A DNA stretch of 64,000 nt, from the NCBI GenBank assembly GCA_025351425.1, contig JANXVY010000071.1, forward strand, positions 1-64,000, read 5' to 3'. Below are positions 62,753 to 64,000 of the stretch, piece after piece (position 1 is the first letter of the stretch; each line of letters starts with the position of its first letter). Made by a program: the position numbers and the translations under genes. Origin of the DNA: Hyphomicrobium sp. GTDB lineage: Bacteria > Pseudomonadota > Alphaproteobacteria > Rhizobiales > Hyphomicrobiaceae. Under the pieces are notes generated by a model that was given only the letters and a program-made list of their open reading frames with translations, did not search any database and had not been told where the DNA came from.

Positions 62753-63818
62753 TCGCGCCGCGCCCGCTGAGAACGGCCTTGATGCGGCGGGCCTTCGCAA
62801 CGATTGCGGGCGGCAACCACGACATGGCGAGCAGCATCGCGACGCGCAGAGCGGGTTTATGGTGCAAGCTCGTCCAAAGATAATGGCGCGCGTCCGGCAA
62901 GTTGCCTGTCTCCATCGAGGCTTCACCGAGCCAGCCCATCGACCGAGCCAAGCGCTCGCGAACATCGGCAGGGGGAAGCATCGCGCCGGCACGCTCGTGG
63001 TTGATGTAGCGCATAACGGTCGTCAGATTGTTGCGGGCGATTGTCACTTGCAGCTCGGGACGGGTCAGTTGGTCGCCAGCGCCGACGCGGTACAATATAC
63101 TGGGCGCGTCCAAGAGGGCGACCGGGCCGTTCATCGTCGTACGCATGTGGAATTCATAGTCCTCACCTGTTTGACGCAAGCTGAGGTCGAAGAGGCCGGT
63201 ATCGACCAGGCGGCGGCGGGTGAGCATCACTGTCGAAGTGTGGACGAGACTGCCATAGAACATGGCCGCAAAGATATCGCCTGAGCGGATCTGGTCGCCG
63301 GCGATGGCGGCAGGCGCCTGTCGCCAGACATCGCCCACGCGGGCGACCGGCGGGCAGTACTTGTCGAAATCGATATGGCTGTAGCAGGAATAAAAGTGGC
63401 GGAGGTAGCGCTGCTCGACTTCAGCGCTATTGGGGTCGATTGCGGTCATGTCGGTCCAAACCATGCCGACTTGGGGCATGGCACGAAACACCGCGAGCTG
63501 AGCCTCGACCTTCCAGGGCAGCCAGGCATCGTCTGAATCAAGCAGGGCGATGAATTCGCCGCGGGCTTGCCGCAGACCTAGGTTGCGCGCTGATGACACG
63601 CCGCCATTCGGCTGGTGGAAGTAGCGCACCTTGGGGCCATAGCCCGCCACCGCCTGCGCAGTCGCGTCTGTCGAGCCGTCGTCGACGACGAGAATTTCGA
63701 TGTTCTGATAGGTTTGGTTCAAGACGCTGTCGATGGCGGTCCGTAGGATATAGCTGCGGTTAAAGGTGGGAATGACCACGCTTACCAAGCCAGGCTCAAA
63801 CTGCTCCGGGATGCCCAT
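62739..63818 (-). CDS. Family 2 glycosyltransferase
   Basis: A 359 aa GT-A glycosyltransferase. VSVVIPTFNRSYIL (about residues 11-24), the VDDGST motif (about 44-49), LDSDD (about 92-96) as the DxD, and a C-terminal GEDYEFHMR (about 187-195) fit the GT2 family. It adds sugars to a glycan or lipid; cargo unknown. ATG 63818 is chosen over TTG 63902. It overlaps the GNAT-like gene at its 3' end and may belong to a surface polysaccharide locus continuing beyond the window. Confidence 0.9.
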   Translation of the reverse strand: MGIPEQFEPGLVSVVIPTFNRSYILRTAIDSVLNQTYQNIEILVVDDGSTDATAQAVAGYGPKVRYFHQPNGGVSSARNLGLRQARGEFIALLDSDDAWLPWKVEAQLAVFRAMPQVGMVWTDMTAIDPNSAEVEQRYLRHFYSCYSHIDFDKYCPPVARVGDVWRQAPAAIAGDQIRSGDIFAAMFYGSLVHTSTVMLTRRRLVDTGLFDLSLRQTGEDYEFHMRTTMNGPVALLDAPSILYRVGAGDQLTRPELQVTIARNNLTTVMRYINHERAGAMLPPADVRERLARSMGWLGEASMETGNLPDARHYLWTSLHHKPALRVAMLLAMSWLPPAIVAKARRIKAVLSGRGAITPA

Positions 63819-64000
63819 AATATGCCTTGCTTCTTGGTCGCGCTGCCTTAGGAGCGCCTCTGAGGCTTCCTGCCGAGCGCATGCTGACAGAAGGTCAGCC
63901 AATTAACGGAACAGTCGTAGCGGTTCCGTCGGGCGGGGATAGAACGGGTTGGTTTCTCGGTAAACGCGGAGAGGACGCTAGAGCCAGACGCGGGTGCTGG
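63819..64000. other. Window edge, no feature
   Basis: The last 182 bp contain the probable promoter of the glycosyltransferase. A gene may begin or end beyond 64000. No feature is seen. Confidence 0.4.

Overview
The window looks like a chromosomal segment of an alphaproteobacterium, most likely order Hyphomicrobiales. Reasons: a popZ (DUF2497)–valS neighbourhood, an alphaproteobacterial porin, a tolC–pcm pair, an eno–ftsB pair, homologues mostly of alphaproteobacterial type, and dispersed 62-63 bp hairpin repeats of the sort common in rhizobial and Hyphomicrobium-like genomes. I cannot name the genus from sequence alone.

Layout. 1-194 is the leader-distal end of a CRISPR array with type I-F-like repeats (28 bp repeat, 32 bp spacer); no cas genes are in view. 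tRNA-Cys and tRNA-Gln and a trypsin-like protease follow. 1.6-13.2 kb is an accessory stretch, mainly on the minus strand: a TTC38-like/ThDP-enzyme pair; a compact seven-gene membrane redox cassette (cupin, SnoaL-like, DoxX-like, small membrane protein, ferric-reductase/Rieske fusion, two more membrane proteins); then a 3-hydroxybutyrate dehydrogenase–patatin–MFS operon with a divergent LysR gene.

14.5-30.5 kb is a gaseous-alkane/ketone oxidation locus. A minus-strand unit encodes a sigma-54 activator, an SseB-like protein and a homodimeric 2-oxoacid dehydrogenase E1. Facing it, behind a near-perfect -24/-12 promoter, lie a secondary alcohol dehydrogenase, two small unknown genes, a four-component soluble diiron monooxygenase of the propane/acetone type (MimABCD/PrmABCD), an amidohydrolase, a MIP18/DUF59 protein, a dedicated GroEL and, unexpectedly, a BLUF blue-light receptor before the first terminator. 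The inferred route is propane to 2-propanol (monooxygenase), to acetone (dehydrogenase), to acetol (monooxygenase again) and then central C3 metabolism. The GroEL and DUF59 proteins probably help mature the diiron hydroxylase and/or the Fe-S reductase.

30.8-64 kb is mostly housekeeping: porin, DMT transporters, valS, popZ, tolC, pcm, an M15 peptidase, ppx/gppA, rlmE, queC, eno, ftsB, lipoproteins, lipA, a COQ10/RatA-like gene, cinA, marR, tusA, an RND transporter, a HIT protein, gor, rpiA, a GNAT/FemAB-like protein and a glycosyltransferase. It is interrupted by three separate families of tandem hairpin repeats (33.5, 50.6 and 54.1 kb).

Best candidates for undescribed biology: the BLUF gene embedded in the monooxygenase operon, the unknown small proteins before the hydroxylase gene, the 17-bp-phased triple repeat upstream of the hydroxylase, and the ferric-reductase/Rieske membrane cassette.
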